64,000 nt of DNA. Origin: Cryptomeria japonica (taxonomy: Eukaryota; Streptophyta; Pinopsida; Cupressales; Cupressaceae). This document shows, in pieces, positions 33,249 through 45,301 of the stretch. Numbering within the stretch: the stretch's first letter is position 1; every line of letters begins with the position of its first letter. The notes beneath the pieces were generated by a model that was given only the letters and a program-made list of their open reading frames with translations, was not told where the DNA came from and did not search any database. The stretch covers positions 405,799,389-405,863,388 of the forward strand of contig NC_081408.1 of assembly GCF_030272615.1 (NCBI RefSeq), in the 5' to 3' direction. Position numbers and translations under genes: made by a program.

Positions 33249-33671
33249 GATCAAAATGGATGCAACTAAGATCTTAGCTAAGATGAGATGATGGATGAAG
33301 ATAGCATGCAAAATGCAAGACTAGATGATTAAGATGTTAAATGTATTCCAAATTGAAGATTAGATGATGCTAGATGAGTCAATTAAACTAGATGAGTATA
33401 AAATAATATGAGATGATATGCAATTAACTAGGTGATATGCTAAAATGAAGCTAAAACGCTAATGCTAATTCTAAATGGCTTGGATGCTTGAAGATGGCAT
33501 GAATGCTTGAAGATGACAAGATGAGCTACTTAACTTCCAAAAATGATTATAATTTAGATGCACAAGATTGAGATATGAATTGAAGGAGAAATGGGCTCTA
33601 TTTATAGAAGAATTGGAGAATTGGATGGCCAAGATAGAATTGGCTTAAGGAGGGTCAAGATTGAAAGTTAT
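33249..33671 (-). repeat. Left remnant of an LTR into which the Tat element inserted
   Basis: GGGCTCTATTTATAGAAGAA and GGATGGCCAAGAT match the Tat LTR's own TATA region (GAGCTCTATTTATAGCAAAA at about 34192 and GGATGGCCAGGAT). The other half resumes after the Tat element at 51630. Outer boundary not found. Confidence 0.6.
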
Positions 33672-35128
33672 TGTATGCAGGAAAAGCGGGTCGATAGAAC
33701 TCAAAATGTGAAAAACGGAGCTCTAGGGAGCCTTGCTCACACACCCACAAGACTTCTTGGTGCAAGCTATGGAGTCATGAAGTATAACTCAGCTTCCCAA
33801 GGATGGTTCCATGGTTCTCTATCTTGCACGGTCCCTCAAACCAATGTTTTTTCTCTCAGATCACTGAGCAAAATGGTTTAGGGATGGAAAATGCAAGAAC
33901 GAGGGATGCTTTAATTGATTTTAATATGAGATGCCTCCTAAGCTATGCATGATGCTACAAATGCAATAAACTAGCTATAAGATGACAAGGTTAGAAAACA
34001 AGACTATCCTAGCATACTATATTAGTTTATGATTTAAGCTAAATGATAAGGAACATACTCTAAAATTGCATATTTAGATTAATTCCTATTTAAAAGAGGC
34101 TAAATGATGAGCATACAAAATATGAAAGCTTAAATGGATTTGAGTATAAGTATGATGCTAAAGACTTGGATGATCTGAAAATGGAGGATGGAGAGCTCTA
34201 TTTATAGCAAAAATAGGGTAATGGATGGCCAGGATTGAAAGAGGCAATCAAGGGCTAAGTTTGAAAGTTGGGAATCCATGTTTGCAATTGGCACCAATGA
34301 AATGGTGACAATTGTCAACATAAGACTGGGTTGAGAGGAGAGGTAGGAAGCATTAAATGCTTGAGAAGACCTCATGGTTAACCTAGGGGTTAAATGTTAA
34401 GGTTAAGTTAGAGTTATCCATTGGATAAAGCTTTTACCCAAAGGATAAACTCTTGTGCAAAGGTTTAAGGATAACCATGGTCAAAGCAATAAATGCTTGA
34501 TGAGACCCTTGGGTTACATGGAGGTTGAGTTTATAGAAATTATTTAACCATGTAAGAAGGTTGAGTTAACCTTTAATGGTTATGAAGGCTTTGGGGATAA
34601 CTTTGTAAGAGTCCTTCCAAATTTGGGGGCATTCAACAAGTTAGCTTGTTGAATGGATAAAGACTTTAATGCATTTTGAAGACTTTGCTCCAAATTTGAC
34701 AAGTGACCTCCTCAAATTTAGGGAAAAGAGATAATGGATTGGTTTGGATTAATTAATTAGGTCTAGAAGAATCTAGAAGAAGTTAGAAAGAGGGTCAGGA
34801 TGCAAGTGGGAGGTGTAGGATTTTGCAAGTGGGTGAGGGAAAATAGGTTTTAATTGAATTTAATTCAATTTGATTGCAATTAAATAAATTAGATTTATTT
34901 AATTTAGGATAACTATTTTAATTAAATTTGAATTTAATTAAAAAGTGGACAGGGGCTTTAATTGAATAAAATGAATTTATCCTATTAAATGGGTATAGTG
35001 AATTTAATTGAGCAATTTACTTAATTAAATAGAGGAATGCGGGTAATTTAATTAAATTGGATTTAATTAAACAGAGAAATAAACATAAAATATTCATTTA
35101 GGAATATGGTCATTTTTATACGTCTACA
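33672..35128 (-). repeat. 3' LTR (1457 bp) of the Tat element
   Basis: About 75 bp longer than the other LTR. The extra segment (about 34866-34940) lies between two GAATTTAATT repeats, so the other copy probably lost it by repeat-mediated deletion. Confidence 0.93.
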
Positions 35129-35142
35129 TTTTGCCCCTCTTT
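35129..35142 (-). promoter_or_regulatory. Polypurine tract of the Tat element
   Basis: The minus strand reads AAAGAGGGGCAAAA directly before the 3' LTR. Confidence 0.8.
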
Positions 35143-35518
35143 GAAGTGACGTGTGTGCACATGTTATTTCAAAGAAAATGATGTGTCGTTGCGATTTTAT
35201 GATTGATGTCATTTTTATGAATTTCATGTTGTGCCCCAGATTTGATGTGTGATGCCTCAGATTTGATGTGTGATGCCCCAAATTTGATGTGTGATGCCCC
35301 AGATTCGATAAACGATGGTGATAATGCCCCCTTGGGAGATGAATCAATATTTTGAAAAATTTGATTTGATATGATAATTTGCGTTTGGTGTGTACGATTT
35401 TGGCTAGGTGAAATGTTTAAATTGATTCATCTCTCAATAATTGACGCGTTTTAGGGTATGAGGGAGACCGCGAGCAAATTACATGCCCATTTCCCTAACC
35501 CTAATTTCATTTTTCTCC

Positions 35519-35525
35519 TATAAAA
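35519..35525 (+). promoter_or_regulatory. TATA box of the antisense PMD gene
   Basis: CCTATAAAAGGGG, 75 bp upstream of the first ATG and facing the PMD ORF. Transcription would start near 35550. Confidence 0.6.
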
Positions 35526-35599
35526 GGGGAAACGTGCTTTGATTTGTTTCATTTGTGCTTGTTGACTTTGGAGAAAAGGACTTTTGGAGAGAAGACGAA

Positions 35600-37713
35600 A
35601 TGCCCATTCCTTATTCTACGCATCATTTTGAGCGCGTTCGGAGGCATCAGAGGCCTGCCGTGTATGGTCCACCAGTAAGTCAGTGCTTTTGACCCATTTT
35701 TGATTTTTCATTTGATCTTTTTTAGTCCGTTTTTTATTTTTGAAATTTGGTTTTAACGTTTAGTGCATAGGAGTCTTAGGTTAGCGCATACGAAAAATTA
35801 GGTAGCGCATAGGGTATCAATTAGGGTAGCGTTCGAAAATGAATAGGGTAGCGCATGAAAGTTTTAGGTTAGCGCATGGTCTCAGATTAGCGCCTGATGA
35901 ACATAGGGTAGCGTGTCAGGTTAGAAGGGTAGCGCATAGGTCAAACCTAGCACATAGGGTCCACAGGGGATCGCATGGGTAGGGGGATTTAGCACGTAGG
36001 TTAGACCTAGTGCATAGGGTTGAATAGGTAGCGCCGACATAGTATAGGTTAGCGCATAGGTCAGTTTTAGTGCTTAGGGTAAGTTGGGTGGCACACGAAG
36101 AAAGAAAGATAGCGCGTAGAGTCAGTCTAGCGCATAGGGTAGACATAATAGCACGTGGAGAAAACAACGTAGCGCATGGGTGCATTTTTAGCATATAACC
36201 AAGTTTAAGTAGCGCATGGATCAGGTTTTTGCAAGAGTTAGCAATTTTTGAATGTGAAAAATTACATTGGATAAGGTCATTTTTGCCTGGGGGATGGATT
36301 TTTGTTATTTGCTCGGTCTTTTGATCATGTTTTTGAAAATGTGTCCAATATGAGTGTTGATATAACTTGATCTAATTTGCGATTTGTTTCAAGTTATTGA
36401 TGTAGATATGAATGTGTTGTTTTGATCGAACCATGATTTGTTTTTGCATTGTTTTTCAAGTTCATTGTGTGGAGCCTGATTTGTATTACAAGCTGATATG
36501 GGTTGGAAACTTGAGTTGTTTTACAAGCTGATATGAGTTGGAAACTTGAGTTGTTTTACAAGTTTTGATATGGGTGGGAAACTTGAGTTGTTTTACAAGT
36601 TTATGTGATGTGGAGACTTGAGTTGTTTTACAAGTTTTGATATGGTTTTTGAAAACTTGAGTTGTTTTACAAGTTGATATGGAATGATATGATGTGGAAC
36701 TTGATTAGATGAGCAAATTGTTTCATGTTTTTGATGTGAATTTGATTTTGATATCTTTGTTTTGATGTGGACAGTGATATTGAACTCGTTTTACATTTTG
36801 ACAGGAGCGATTAGGAGTGGTGCAGTCGTGGGAGAGGTTCCCTAGACCTTGGGCATTGATTCCACGATTGGCACAGGCTGACCTAGATGTGATTGAGAGA
36901 TGTGGTTTATCATCCTCGCTAGACATGCCTCGGTTCACTGTGAACCGGGGTCAACTTAGAGTGCTCGCTGAGAGGTGGCACAGTGATACAAACACCTTTC
37001 ACTTTGCTACCGGTGAGATGATAGTCACTCCAGACGACTGTTATAGGATTTTGAGGATTCCAGTAGCAGGTGCTTTATTGCCATATGAGCAGACAGAGGA
37101 GGGTGTTACTGAGGCACTGTGGCACATTTTCCATGATGAGACGGTATGCGGGTATGAGATCCCATGGCAGGAGTTCCTGGATTTAGATTATGCACCCCTC
37201 TCGTCACTATTAGCAGGGTTCATCGGTGGATTCTTTTATCCTAATTGCAGGTCAAAGGGATTCTCTGTGGGTTGGGGATTGGTTCTCAAGGAGATGGTGA
37301 CCCAGGGGCGCAGGTTTGCTTGGGGATCAGCCATGCTAGCCCACTTGTACAAGGACCTGCATGAGGTTGTGTATCTGCGTTACGATAGTTTGTCAGCTGG
37401 CATGACACTTTTACAGGTATGGTGCTGGGAGCACATTCCAGCAGTGAGGCCACTGGTGGACAGAGACAGGCCTGCTGGGGGGGCATATGCTTATGGTTAT
37501 AGGGGTCTAGTTGTCCAGCATAAGCTGGGCAAACTGGAGCATTGGAGGAGGGTCCTGGATGATATAGATATGGTCGTCTGGAGATCGTATACAGATTTTG
37601 AGGTTTGGGCAGAGGATGGGCTAGAGATGCCTTTTTTTTTCATGAGCCAGTTTTTGATAGGGCAGACGCCCTTTGTGATAGAGAGATTTCAGGTGGGCAA
37701 GGTTTTGAGGTAG
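35600..37713 (+). CDS. Plant mobile domain (PMD) gene, antisense inside the Tat element
   Basis: Two exons inferred. Exon 1, 35600-35674, starts at ATG (MPIPYSTHHFERVRRH) and ends at CCA|GTAAGT. The intron is 35675-36804 with acceptor TTTGACAG. Exon 2 starts at 36805 in matching phase (ERLGVVQSWERFPRPW). Exon 2 is open for about 300 codons. PMD signatures: GEMIVTPDDCYRILRIPVAG, the W-rich QVWCWEHIP block, and a final YGRQQGIP just past the stop. The TAG at 37711 is CAG after C-to-T, and the frame goes on to an acidic tail with a second TGA at 37846, so the copy is probably truncated or dead. PMD proteins (MAIN, MAIL1) act in heterochromatin silencing, and PMD genes are known to ride on plant gypsy and MULE transposons. 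Function here is unknown. Confidence 0.7.
35761..36217 (+). repeat. Phased TAGCGCAT array in the PMD intron
   Basis: Exact or near TAGCGCA cores at 35761, 35782, 35803, 35827, 35849, 35870, 35888, 35909, 35930, 35948, 35969, 35990, 36008, 36029, 36050, 36068, 36089, 36110, 36128, 36149, 36170, about 36189 and 36210. From 35870 to 36170 the spacing is strictly 18, 21, 21, a 60-bp period repeated five times. Sequence between cores varies. Confidence 0.9.
36509..36680 (+). repeat. Five 35-39 bp units with ACTTGAGTTGTTTTACAAG
   Basis: Starts at 36509, 36544, 36581, 36616 and 36655. The 19-bp core is kept; the rest (GATATGGGTTGGAA-type) varies. Within the PMD intron. Confidence 0.9.
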
Positions 37714-39704
37714 TATGGTCGGCAGCAGGGTATACCACAGGAGACCTGCTTATACGTGCGTCAAAGACTGGACGTACCTGATTGGGGTCCTATCATTGAT
37801 AGTGGAGCAGCTGTAGAGGAGTTCTCCAGCTTAGCAGCTCAGATATGAGACTATGCTCCCGAGGTACTTGACACAGGGATGACCCATGAGTTTGCGGGTT
37901 TGTTTGCAGCTCGTGCTGTTGCCCGGATATCAACTCCTGAGGAGATGCGGCCAACCTTTGATGATGATGAGGAGGATGTTGGGGGAGATGGAGATGATGG
38001 AGATGATGGAGGTGGAGGCGGATGATGGGGGAGGAGAGGAGATAGGGGGAGAGATGGGGGAGGTTAGGTGGAGAGAGCAGTTTGGTGAGTTGTGATGGAG
38101 GCGGAGTATTATAGATGCCATTATGAGGATGCAGTGCCCCGGGAGCGCAGAGTGTAGAGCTTTACGCAGGCGAGATCGAGTCGATCTTGAGAGACTAGGA
38201 CAAAGTCAGAGAGCAAAGGCGTGATGGGGCAGCCGAGACAGGATCCTCCTGGAGATCCAGGAGCTAGGACATCAACTGCGAGACCATCCCCCTCAGGAGA
38301 TAGTCATACCTGAGAGATGATGTCTCTATTGTATTTTTAGATCATTGTTTTGTTCTGGGCACAGACATGACAGAGTTTGTATATTTGGATCATTTTGATA
38401 TATATATAGATGACATCATTTTCTTTGATCATGCGATGTGTTGTGGATGCATGTTCTATATGTTTTTTCTTTACTTTATGATGATGCAATGCTTAGATAG
38501 ATGATATGATGCATGATGTAAATGTATGATGTATGCTTTGATATGCTGTGAGATGTATCTTGAAAATGAGATGTATGATAATGATAATGAGATGTATCTT
38601 GAAAATGAGATGTGCAACTAAATGCAAGATTTAAAATGATATGCAACTATTTTTAAAATGATATGCAACTATTTGTAAAATGATATGCAACTATTCGTAA
38701 AATAATATGCAACTATTTGTAAAATGATATGCAACTATTTGTTTTTGGAGCATCCTCATTCTGCATTTGTCATCTGATATAACCATATGTTATTTGCTTT
38801 CGATATAGGTATCATCATTGAGCATTGATTTGTTTGGGATATTTTGAAAATGTATACAAGCATAATGGTATAATTGAACCATAATGACCTAAGAAAAATT
38901 TCCATGATTTTTGATTTTGCAAGATAGCACAAGCATTAAGGTATAATTGAACCAGGACGACCAGAGTGCGGATTGTGTATAAACAGACAAGATTAAACCA
39001 TTTGTATGTGTAAAGTGGAATCATGTCTTCAGTGATATTCATTGTATCACGTCTCGAGACAAGTATTTACACAGTACAATTGATCGCCTCACATACAGAA
39101 GACTAAGAAAATATTGGAGTTTTCCCATGATATCTAGCTTTGAAGCATTAGCGAGAAAATGCAGAGAATCCAATGATTTAAAAAGTTCAAATGCAAAAAT
39201 AGTCAAGACTTTATGCGATAATGCAACATTTAGTACTTCAGAAAATCATCCATCTTTGGTATTTGTGATGCTTGATCCAATGTTTTGTTCTGCAATGAAG
39301 TGTTTTGGTTTGTTGGATGTGATGTTTCTGAGTTTTGCAAATAGTCTTGATGTTTTGAATGTGTTGCAAGTTTTGATGATTATTGCTCCTAGCTAAGTGC
39401 ACGTCGTGATGTGGATACGTTCAATGATTACCAAGCCATGGTGGAATGTGGTAAAAGGATATATGGATAGACCAGGATAGTGACTACGCTAAGTATGTCC
39501 TGAATGGATACTTGCTAAGTGTCGGGCGATGGACGATAGTGCTTTACTACGAAGATAAGGATGTGGATATAGATAGAGGAGCTGTCCACAATAGCGCCTG
39601 TTACCAGGTTTTTACCAGTTGCTTTTATTGTACCTTTTTATTTGCTTTTTCTTGATTTTTTTGATTTTTTTGTTTGTTTTTGCTTTTTCCGTGCATTAGA
39701 CTAC
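37714..39704. other. Tat 3' region downstream of the PMD ORF
   Basis: Up to about 38034 this still reads as the PMD C-terminal tail (DDDEEDVGGDGDDGDD). Beyond that no gene. Contains a 22-bp tandem repeat at 38633-38742. Confidence 0.6.
38633..38742 (+). repeat. 22-bp tandem repeat, five copies
   Basis: AAAATGATATGCAACTATTT at 38633, 38655, 38677, 38699 and 38721. Confidence 0.95.
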
Positions 39705-40843
39705 TCAAGTGTAGTATTTCTTTAGATGAATGTTGTTAGTTGGTTCATCGAGCACATCTCCTTCTGAAGTTGTAAGCTGATAAGCACTTGATCCATAGAC
39801 TGATATGACAACATAGGGACCCAACCAGTTAGGTTCAAATTTCCCTTTCTTTTCTCGATCTTGTTGATTTCTTGGATTTTCTTTGAGGACTAGGTCACCA
39901 AATTTGAAGTTGCGAGGGATGACCTTGTGATTGTAGCTCTTGCACATGCGTTGCTGATATGCTTTGAGATGAGTGTAAGCATGCTGATGTCTTTCATCTA
40001 ATAGTTCTAGTTCTTGTAGTCGGTTGACCCAATACTCTTCATCTGGAATTAAGCCTTTTAGAGAGACTCTGACAAATGGAATTTCTATCTCCAGTGTAAA
40101 ATAGCTTCTAATCCATAGACCAATGAGAAAGGTGTGGCTCCTGTAGGTGTACAGATGCTGGTTCTGTATGCCCAAAGTGCTGGATTGAGTTGTATATGCC
40201 AATCTTTGCCTGCATCATTTACTGTTTTCTTGAGAATTTTTAGTATTGTTTTGTTGGATGCTTCTGCTTGACCATTCCCCTGGGGGTAGTATGGTGTAGA
40301 GAACCGATGTTGTATTTTGAATTGTTCACATAGTTCTTGGACATCTTGGTTTTTGAACGGTCGTCCATTATCGATGATGATGGAACTTGGAATACCATAT
40401 CTGCAGATCAGATAGTTCAGGATAAAAGACGCAATTGGCTTTCTCGTTACTGTGGTCATGGGGTTTGCTTCTATCCACTTTGTAAAGTATTCTATTGCAG
40501 TTATAATGAACTTGCGTCCATTTGAAGATGAAGGATGAATTTTGCCGACTAAGTCTAGTCCCCACTGATAAAAGGGCCAGGATGTTGTAAATGGCTGCAG
40601 TTCCTATGCTGGTGCATGTATCAGATTGCCATGGATCTGGCATTTAGGACACTTCCTGGCGAAGTGATAAGAATCTTTCTCCATTGTAGGTGAGTAGTAT
40701 CCCATCCTTAGAAGCTTTTTAGCAAGAGTAGTTCCACTTGAATGTGTGCGACAAATACCTTCGTGAAGCTCATGTAAAGCGGAATCAAATTCATTCCGAT
40801 CAAGACAATGAAGAAGAGTACCATCTAGACCTCGACGGTACAC
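39705..40843 (-). pseudogene. Tat integrase
   Basis: Frames 40843-40604, 40459-40085 and 40202-39705. Zinc domain: HELHEGICRTHSSG and KCPKCQIHG. Catalytic acids: GLDLVGKI, IIDNGRPF, and GQAEASNKTILK. After a shift near 40150 the C-terminal part carries MCKSYNHKVIPRNFKFGDLV and NWLGPYVV, the usual basic DNA-binding block. Stops and the shift make it non-functional. Confidence 0.92.
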
Positions 40844-40940
40844 AGTATCAACAGTAAGGGTATACCGAGCGACTTGTCAGATAAAATTACGTTTTTGGTT
40901 ATGGGATTGGTCAATGGGTAAGATGTTGTTCTTTAGATAA

Positions 40941-41504
40941 TCATATATCAGTCCATATAAAGGAGAATCCGAACCAGCAAAGATAGACGACATGGGATTC
41001 TGAGTGGTCATAGGCTGGGGAGAACAGTTGCTTTACCAGGAACTCGTAATGACTTTGTTGCTCTAGAATTTGTAGTAATGAAGCGATAGTAGCCATGGCA
41101 TCGACTGCTTTGTTGTTCAACCTTGGTATTTGCTCGAAGGTGATGTGTACAAAATATTGTTTGAAGTCATCCACCATTCGCTTGTAGGGTAGTATCTTGT
41201 CATCCTTTGTCTGATAGTCATTGTTGATTTGATTAACGACTAGTTGTGAATCTCCGTAGACCATTAACTCTGTGATTTTCCATTCTACTGCCATTTTGAT
41301 GCCTATAACCAATGCCTCATATTCAACCACATTATTTGTGCATGGGAACATAAGCTGATATGATCTTGGTATAGTATGCCCTTCAGGAGTGATGAATAGA
41401 ATCCCAATGCCTGAACCATGTTGGGTGTAGGATCCATCAAAGTATAGGGTCCATTGTATGGTAGAAATAGCAAGAACATCCCTGTCCAGAAATTCAATCT
41501 CCAT
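40941..41504 (-). pseudogene. Second (archaeal-type) RNase H of the Tat element
   Basis: WTLYFDGSYTQHGSGIG (first Asp), NNVVEYEALVIGIKMA (Glu), VYGDSQLVVNQIN (Asp) and NNKAVDAMA (last Asp): all four catalytic acids are kept. This domain lies between the ordinary gypsy RNase H and integrase, as known for Tat elements. It sits in a different frame from RT, so one frameshift near 41500 separates them. The copy otherwise reads clean for 187 codons. Confidence 0.92.
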
Positions 41505-41519
41505 AGCGATGCTTCAGCT

Positions 41520-43366
41520 AGTTGATCTACAATTGCTTGTCCTTTGATAGCTCTTCGTTCTGTGTAGTGGATGTCAAATTCACTGAGAATCATGACCCAT
41601 TTAGCCAATCTACCAGTAAGAGCAGCCTTGCTGAGTAGATATTTGAGAGGATCAATTTTCACTACTAGCTTAATTATGCGTGCTAGCATATAATGTCAAA
41701 ACTTCTAAGATGCGAAGACCACTGTTAGACAAGCCTTCTCAATGAATGTATAGTTGAGTTCATAGCCATTCAATGTCCTACTGATGTAGTATATGGCTCG
41801 TTCCTTTCCTTGTTGATCTTCTTGTGCCAATAGTGCCCCCAATGATATATCTGTTGTTGAGATATATAGAATAAGGGGCTTTCCTGCCACTGGTGGTACT
41901 AGAACTAGTGGATTCATCAGATACTGTTTGATTTGATAAAAAGATTCTGCACACTTGGTCTCCCATTTGAAAGGGACATTCTTATGGAGCAAATGATTGA
42001 ATGGTAGACTTTTGTCAGCGAGTTGAGCTATGAATCGCCTGATTGATTGGAGTCGCCCTTGTAGGGATCTGAGCTGACTGATATTCTTTGGTGGTGGCAT
42101 TTCCATAATGGCTTGTACCTTTGCTAGATCCACTTCAATACCTTTAGCTGAGACAATGTAGCCTAGTAACTTTCCTGATGTAACCCCGAAGACACACTTC
42201 TTAGGGTTGAGCTTGACTTGGAATTTCTCCAATCAATCAAAGATTTTTGTTAGGATGCCGAGATGTTCTACTCTAGTGAAGGATTTAGCTAGTAAATCAT
42301 CCACATAGTCTTCCATGAAGGTATGCATCATATCATGGAAGATTGTTGTCATTGCTCTTTGATAAGTAGCCCCTGCATTTTTTAAGCCAAAAGGCATAAC
42401 ATTCCAATAGTACATTCCCCAAGGACAGGTGAATACTGTTTTATCTTGATCCTCTAGGGCTATTTTGATCTGATTATAGCTTAAAAAACCATCCATTAGT
42501 GAGAGCATTGCATGGCCTACTGTGAGGTCTACAATTATGTCGATACTAGGTAGAGGAAAGTCGTCTTTTGGACAGGCTTTGTTGACATCTTAGAAATCAG
42601 TGCAGATTCTGATACTTCCATCTGGTTTTGATACGGGTACTATATTGGAAATCCATTCTGCATAGTCGATGGGTCGGATGAATCCGACATCTAATAGTTT
42701 CTTTAGTTCAGCCTTGACCATGAGTGCCACCTGTGGATTCATCTTTCGTAGTTTTTTCTTGACTGGCTTAACTCCTGGAGAGATGGACAAGTGATGCATG
42801 ATTAAGTGTGGATCAATTCCGGGCATATCTACATAGGACCAAGCAAAGTTAATTTGCTTTTCTGTAAAAAAGATGAGAAATGTCGATCTTTCCTCCTCTG
42901 TCAGAGATTCTGCTAGGTGTATGTTTTTGGCTACTTCTGTAGTACCAATGTTGATTGATTGAGTGGGCTCAATCAATATGGGTGATCGCTCATGAAAGTA
43001 TTCAAGAAGAGTGTCAAGTCTCCCATCTTTAGGTGCCTTGAAAAGGTTTTCACCCTCAGATGCGTCCTTTATTTTTACTTTTTTGTGATCTAGAGCTGCC
43101 ATTGACTGGTTTTCAACATTAGATCTTTTATTCAGTTCCTTTTTGTGACTGAGAGACTTGGCACTCCCTGGTTTACAGATATCATTACTTTGTTCACTGG
43201 TAGAGCCTGTTCCTGGGTTAACGATACATAGGTAGTGGATAATAGATTCATCGTCTAGGAAAATTGGTATATCATGTATTTCGAGTTCGTCCCAGTCAAT
43301 GAGGTCGGGAAAGACAAGCGGTAAGGAATCGTTTGGGGGATCAAGTTCTGCTACTATAAGTGTCAA
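41520..43366 (-). pseudogene. Tat reverse transcriptase and first RNase H
   Basis: One frame through 43366-42590, 42508-42233, 42232-41705 and 41689-41303. RT motifs: AELKKLLDVGFIRPIDYAEW, DVNKACPKDDFPLPSID, SYNQIKIALEDQDKTVFTCP, MPFGLKNAGATYQR, and the active site YVDDLL (about 42280-42297). The following RNase H is decayed: LYISTTDISLGALLAQ, and Gln and Arg of its QKFRHYM motif are both stops (TAG, TGA). Other stops at 42590 and 42233. Confidence 0.93.
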
Positions 43367-43498
43367 GACAGAGGTTTCATCATGATTGGTCTTGGTTTTA
43401 AAGAAGTCAAGGATTTCGTCGAGGTCTTCAATGGTATCATCTTCCGTATAGACTTGTTCATAATGTTTCTATTTGCTTTCCTGGGCGTCATAGATATT

Positions 43499-44455
43499 CT
43501 ACGGTCCAAATTCAAGAGGTCTATCTTCTACGTTATGCTCTTCTTGAGAAAGGGATATGGAATTGGTATTGTCAGTGATATCTCCAGTAGCGTTTGAGAA
43601 GATACCCCATTCATATTCATTGGAATCAGTCTCTGAGGCACCATCCCAGATTCTATTAGTGTTGTAAACAGGTATGTTGTATGGTGAAAATAGATCTTTG
43701 ATGATGGATACCATTTTGATAGTCTTCGTTGATTCGGTGTCGGATCCTACTTCTACCTTTTGTATTTGTTCATAGACTGTGCCTCCTTGGGGAGGAATAA
43801 CGGTATCAAGAGATGATTCTACCATTTGAGATATTGGTGTTTGAATATGAGCTACTACTGCAGATATGGCCTTCTTGTGACTGAGAAGCTTTTCCTGATG
43901 TTTCTTCTGTTCTTGACGTTCACGTGTCTTACGGATTGTTTCTGCTGAGTCAAATAGTGCTTCCTACCAGGATTCTTCCTTGTACTTCTTCTTTTCTTTC
44001 CATTGAGGTTTCGGAGTTATTCGTGGTGTCTTTCTTAATAGGAAAGTAAGTTTACAACCCAATCCTATTTTGTCTCTACTGGGCTGTGAAGGAAGGTCGA
44101 TGGGCTCAGTGACTCCTTCTTTGTTTTTTCCAATAGGTCCTTTACCGTCATATCCCATCTACTGCATGATTAAGTAGCCCTTTCCATATAGGTGTGTCAA
44201 TAGAACTATGTCCAGAGCAGCTGCTCTGTTATCTTCTTCCTCATCTTTGTATAACTAGATAAGAATGTCCTTATCTTCTGATTCATGTGCTAGAGTGCCT
44301 AGTTGGATGAAGGTACCATCAAATTTGGTGATGGGCTGAGTTACCTGATGTGTTGATGGAGTGGGCAATCCATGAGATCTGGGTGATGTTGGTAATTTGG
44401 CCAAACACATGGGTTCCAAAGAGTATTCTCCCATACCTTGTTCTTTGATTTGCAT
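43499..44455 (-). pseudogene. Tat linker with G-patch-like domain
   Basis: Same frame as RT. 44158-43964 opens MGYDGKGPIGKNKEGVTEPI, the G-patch-like motif seen between protease and RT in Tat elements. 44455-44255 and 43825-43499 are hydrophilic linkers. Stops between them are TAG after Trp, Pro and Lys codons, each explained by CAG losing its C. Confidence 0.8.
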
Positions 44456-44644
44456 TTTCTACTTGAAATCTCCTAGTAATGATTCGGGCTTTGCTGTCTG
44501 TAGATCTGATGTTGAGGATCTCTTCTTTTCCCTATTATGGGGAACCAAACTGTCCTGTGCTACCCCCATTGCATTACAATGTTAAAATGGATTGTGATCA
44601 GCAGATATGGAGACCTCTTGTCCGTTATAGGGAAATTTGACACA

Positions 44645-45106
44645 CTAGTGATACGTGGAAGGCACTGCTTGCATTTCATGTATCCAGGGTCGACCTAATA
44701 AAATATTGTAGGTGAGGTCTATGTCTAAGACCTGACACATAGTATCTTTTTGCACTGGTCCAACTTGAATGGGTAACATCACGGTTCCTTTAGATGACCT
44801 TTCCTCATCATCATATGTCTTTATGGTAATCTTTTTACGGGGATCAATAGACTCTTCCGAGAAGCCTAATGCACGGATAAGCTTTAAAGTGCATATATTA
44901 AGTCCAGCTCCTCCATCTATTAAGACTCTTTTTACTCGGTGTTTATAAATGATGACTTCAATATGGAGAGGAGTGTTATGCAGATGACTCAAGGAAGTAT
45001 TATCACGCTCTGATAAGGTGAGATTATGAGGCCCTGTCATATGGGCGACCATGGCTTGAAATCTGTCTGCATCCAGATCTTGAGGTACATTGGTTTCCAA
45101 TAGCAC
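44645..45106 (-). pseudogene. Tat aspartic protease
   Basis: Retropepsin motif VLIDGGAGLNIC, with the catalytic Asp kept, and the second-half ILLGRPWIHEMQAVPSTYH block. In frame with gag and RT. Matures Gag-Pol. Confidence 0.9.
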
Positions 45107-45301
45107 TTGTTACAATATGTCTTTGTGTTTTGGCGATAGTTTCAGCAATTCTAGTATAGATATTTGAGCCGGAGTTTTGCGCAGTTGGTTAACTAAATCG
45201 TATTGGATTTTTGGTGTGGTGGTTGTCGGCGCGGTATGTCCCTTCAAGACATATTTCTGAGCTCTGGTTGTGACATTGATAGATTCATGATTATGCTGGT
45301 C

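Noticed and set aside
33591-33881. 96-codon plus-strand frame, repeated at 50170-50454
   Set aside because: Lies mostly in the two Tat LTRs, on the opposite strand to the element, and is duplicated only because the LTR is.
35916-36194. 92-codon minus-strand frame with Leu-Cys-Ala repeats
   Set aside because: A by-product of the 60-bp array, whose period is divisible by three.
37886-38121. Open frames on both strands just after the PMD ORF
   Set aside because: Out of frame with the PMD tail; both come from a GAT/GGA-rich acidic coding stretch.
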